A stretch of 34,748 bases of DNA from Flavobacteriaceae bacterium UBA2765 (GTDB lineage: Bacteria; Bacteroidota; Bacteroidia; Flavobacteriales; Flavobacteriaceae). The DNA lies in the NCBI GenBank assembly GCA_002352665.1, contig DEIV01000123.1, forward strand, positions 7,028 to 41,775. The letters run 5' to 3'. The notes beneath the pieces are model-generated. The model was not told the DNA's origin, did not search any database, and saw only the letters and a program-made list of their open reading frames with translations. The translations under genes were made by a program, and so were the position numbers. Below are positions 33,274 through 34,748 of this stretch, in pieces (position 1 is the first letter of the stretch; each line of letters starts with the position of its first letter).

Positions 33274-34683
33274 ATGGCTAGAAAAAATAAAAACAAAATT
33301 TTTGAAAATATAGAAGTTATTGATGCAGGTGCCAGGGGAAAATCTGTAGCCAAAGCTCCTGATGGTAGGATCATTTTCTTACCCAATGCCATCCCTGGAG
33401 ATATAGTTGATATTCAAACATTCAAACAACGTAAAACATATTACGAAGGTAAGGCTATTAGTTTTAAAAGCTACTCCGATAAACGTGCTACACCAGTTTG
33501 TGAACATTTTGAGACCTGTGGTGGTTGCAAATGGCAGCATATGAAATATGAACATCAATTGTATTATAAAGAAAAAGAAGTCATAAATAACCTTACCAGA
33601 ATTGGTCATTTAGAATTACCTAAGGCCACGCCTATTTTAGCTGCTAAAGAGCAATATTTTTATAGAAATAAAATGGAGTTTTCCTTTTCAAACAGTAGGT
33701 GGTTGAGTTATGAAGAAATAAACACAAAAGAACAAATAGACAATAAAAATGCCTTAGGCTTTCATATAGCCGGTATGTGGGATAAAATTTTAGACATTAA
33801 CAAATGTCATTTACAAGAAGATCCTTCTAACGCTATTAGAAATGAGATCAAGTCATTTGCTATTGCACATGATTTAAGTTTTTTCAATCCTCGAGAACAA
33901 AGTGGTTTATTAAGAACTATGATGTTGCGTATAGCCTCAACAGGTGAAATTATGCTTGTGATACAGTTTTTTAAAGAAGACAATACCAAAAGATTGTTAT
34001 TGTTGAATTATATAGCTGAAAAATTCCCTGAAATTACCTCATTGCAATATATTATCAATCAGAAAGCCAATGATACCATTTACGATCAAGAGGTAGTACT
34101 TTTTAAAGGCAGAGATCATATTTTTGAGACTATGGAAGGTTTGCAATTTAAGATCAACGCCAAATCTTTTTATCAAACCAATTCTGTACAGGCCTATGAG
34201 CTTTATAAAACAACTCGAAATTTAGCAGGATTAACCGGTAAAGAAATTGTATACGACCTATATACCGGAACCGGAACTATTGCTCAATTTATTGCAAAAA
34301 ATGCAAAAAAGGTTGTAGGTATTGAAAGTGTACCTGAAGCAATTGCTGATGCTAAGGAGAATGCAAAAAATAATGAGATTAAAAATGTAGATTTTTTTGT
34401 TGGTGATATGGCCAAGGTGTTTACTGACCAATTTATTTTTGAAAACGGTAAGCCAGATGTTATTATTACAGATCCACCACGAGACGGTATGCATAAAAAT
34501 GTAGTCGCACAATTGCTAAAAATTGAAGCTGACAGCATTGTATATGTCAGTTGTAATTCTGCTACACAAGCAAGAGATCTAGCTATATTGAACGAAAAAT
34601 ATAAAATTATCAGTACACAAGCAGTAGATATGTTCCCACAAACACACCATGTAGAAAATGTTGTACTTTTGAAAAAACGATAG
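33274..34683 (+). CDS. rlmD: 23S rRNA (uracil-5-)-methyltransferase RlmD/RumA family
   Basis: The 469-residue enzyme starts with a TRAM RNA-binding domain (about 8-65). Four cysteines suited to bind a 4Fe-4S cluster follow: Cys76, Cys82 and Cys85 in CEHFETCGGC, and Cys178 in NKCHLQ. The C-terminal Rossmann methyltransferase domain has YDLYTGTGTIAQF, ITDPPRDGMH and the catalytic nucleophile Cys427 in YVSCNSATQARDL. It uses SAM to make 5-methyluridine in 23S rRNA (position 1939 for RlmD; RlmC or a dual enzyme cannot be excluded). It begins 87 bp after the cytochrome gene, beyond a strong terminator, and has its own promoter. The start agrees with the family N-terminus. Confidence 0.92.
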   Translation: MARKNKNKIFENIEVIDAGARGKSVAKAPDGRIIFLPNAIPGDIVDIQTFKQRKTYYEGKAISFKSYSDKRATPVCEHFETCGGCKWQHMKYEHQLYYKEKEVINNLTRIGHLELPKATPILAAKEQYFYRNKMEFSFSNSRWLSYEEINTKEQIDNKNALGFHIAGMWDKILDINKCHLQEDPSNAIRNEIKSFAIAHDLSFFNPREQSGLLRTMMLRIASTGEIMLVIQFFKEDNTKRLLLLNYIAEKFPEITSLQYIINQKANDTIYDQEVVLFKGRDHIFETMEGLQFKINAKSFYQTNSVQAYELYKTTRNLAGLTGKEIVYDLYTGTGTIAQFIAKNAKKVVGIESVPEAIADAKENAKNNEIKNVDFFVGDMAKVFTDQFIFENGKPDVIITDPPRDGMHKNVVAQLLKIEADSIVYVSCNSATQARDLAILNEKYKIISTQAVDMFPQTHHVENVVLLKKR

Positions 34684-34704
34684 AAATAGAATGTGTAAGA
34701 CAGA

Positions 34705-34748
34705 AGATGGGAGATGAGAGATGAGAGATGGGAGATGGGAGATGGGAG
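34705..34748 (+). repeat. Heptanucleotide tandem repeat (AGATGRG) running off the right edge
   Basis: Six contiguous 7-bp units, AGATGGG or AGATGAG, fill 34705-34746, followed by the first two bases of a seventh. The order is GGG, GAG, GAG, GGG, GGG, GGG. It begins 21 bp after the rlmD stop and is not coding. The full number of copies is outside the window. Confidence 0.9.

Noticed and set aside
34258..34538. Two overlapping minus-strand 84-codon ORFs inside rlmD
   Set aside because: They lie wholly within the well-supported rlmD coding region on the opposite strand and are antisense shadows.

Overview
The window is about 34.7 kb of AT-rich DNA (roughly one third G+C by eye) that reads as chromosome of a marine-type Flavobacteriaceae member (Bacteroidota). 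Supporting signs are two kinds of type IX secretion (T9SS) C-terminal sorting domain, PorD, DUF2851, a fused alpha/beta 2-oxoacid dehydrogenase E1, the Rpb6-like form of RNA polymerase omega, recurrent TAnnTTTG promoter boxes of the Bacteroidota housekeeping sigma factor, and few Shine-Dalgarno sequences. I found no tRNA, rRNA, CRISPR array, insertion sequence or phage gene, so this is mostly ordinary chromosome with a few accessory spots.

Left part (1-9762). A very large minus-strand surface protein runs off the left edge. It has a signal peptide, calcium-binding thrombospondin type 3 repeats, six near-identical Ig-like/TSP3 units and a type B sorting domain that starts inside the window. 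Two extra bases, about 35 bp apart, break its frame near 2612-2647. Divergent to it is a two-gene operon: a secreted endonuclease/exonuclease/phosphatase-family enzyme with a type A sorting domain, and a 932-residue M1 peptidase relative that has lost all three zinc ligands and carries a barrel-like C-terminal half.

Middle (9763-21443). Fused 2-oxoacid dehydrogenase E1; a small membrane coiled-coil protein; two L,D-transpeptidases of different subfamilies that are convergent and overlap by 21 bp (cell wall crosslinking); then a minus-strand run of a CBS-domain cystathionine beta-synthase-like enzyme, an M20 peptidase and DUF2851; and a family 2 glycosyltransferase.

Right part (21444-34748). 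A T9SS cargo protein with a clear terminator, then fabI and recN. Next is a tightly overlapping minus-strand cluster bamD-rpoZ-coaBC-porD, which joins outer-membrane assembly, transcription, CoA synthesis and type IX secretion. Then come dapA with a small partner gene, a methyltransferase interrupted by one in-frame amber codon, and prfA. Divergent from prfA are a lipoprotein cytochrome c and rlmD. A heptanucleotide tandem repeat runs off the right edge.

I see no wholly new multi-gene system. The items most worth checking are the zinc-less M1/barrel protein, the repeat-rich adhesin with paired indels, the CoaBC active-site substitutions, and several start-site/promoter arrangements that imply leaderless or very short 5' leaders.
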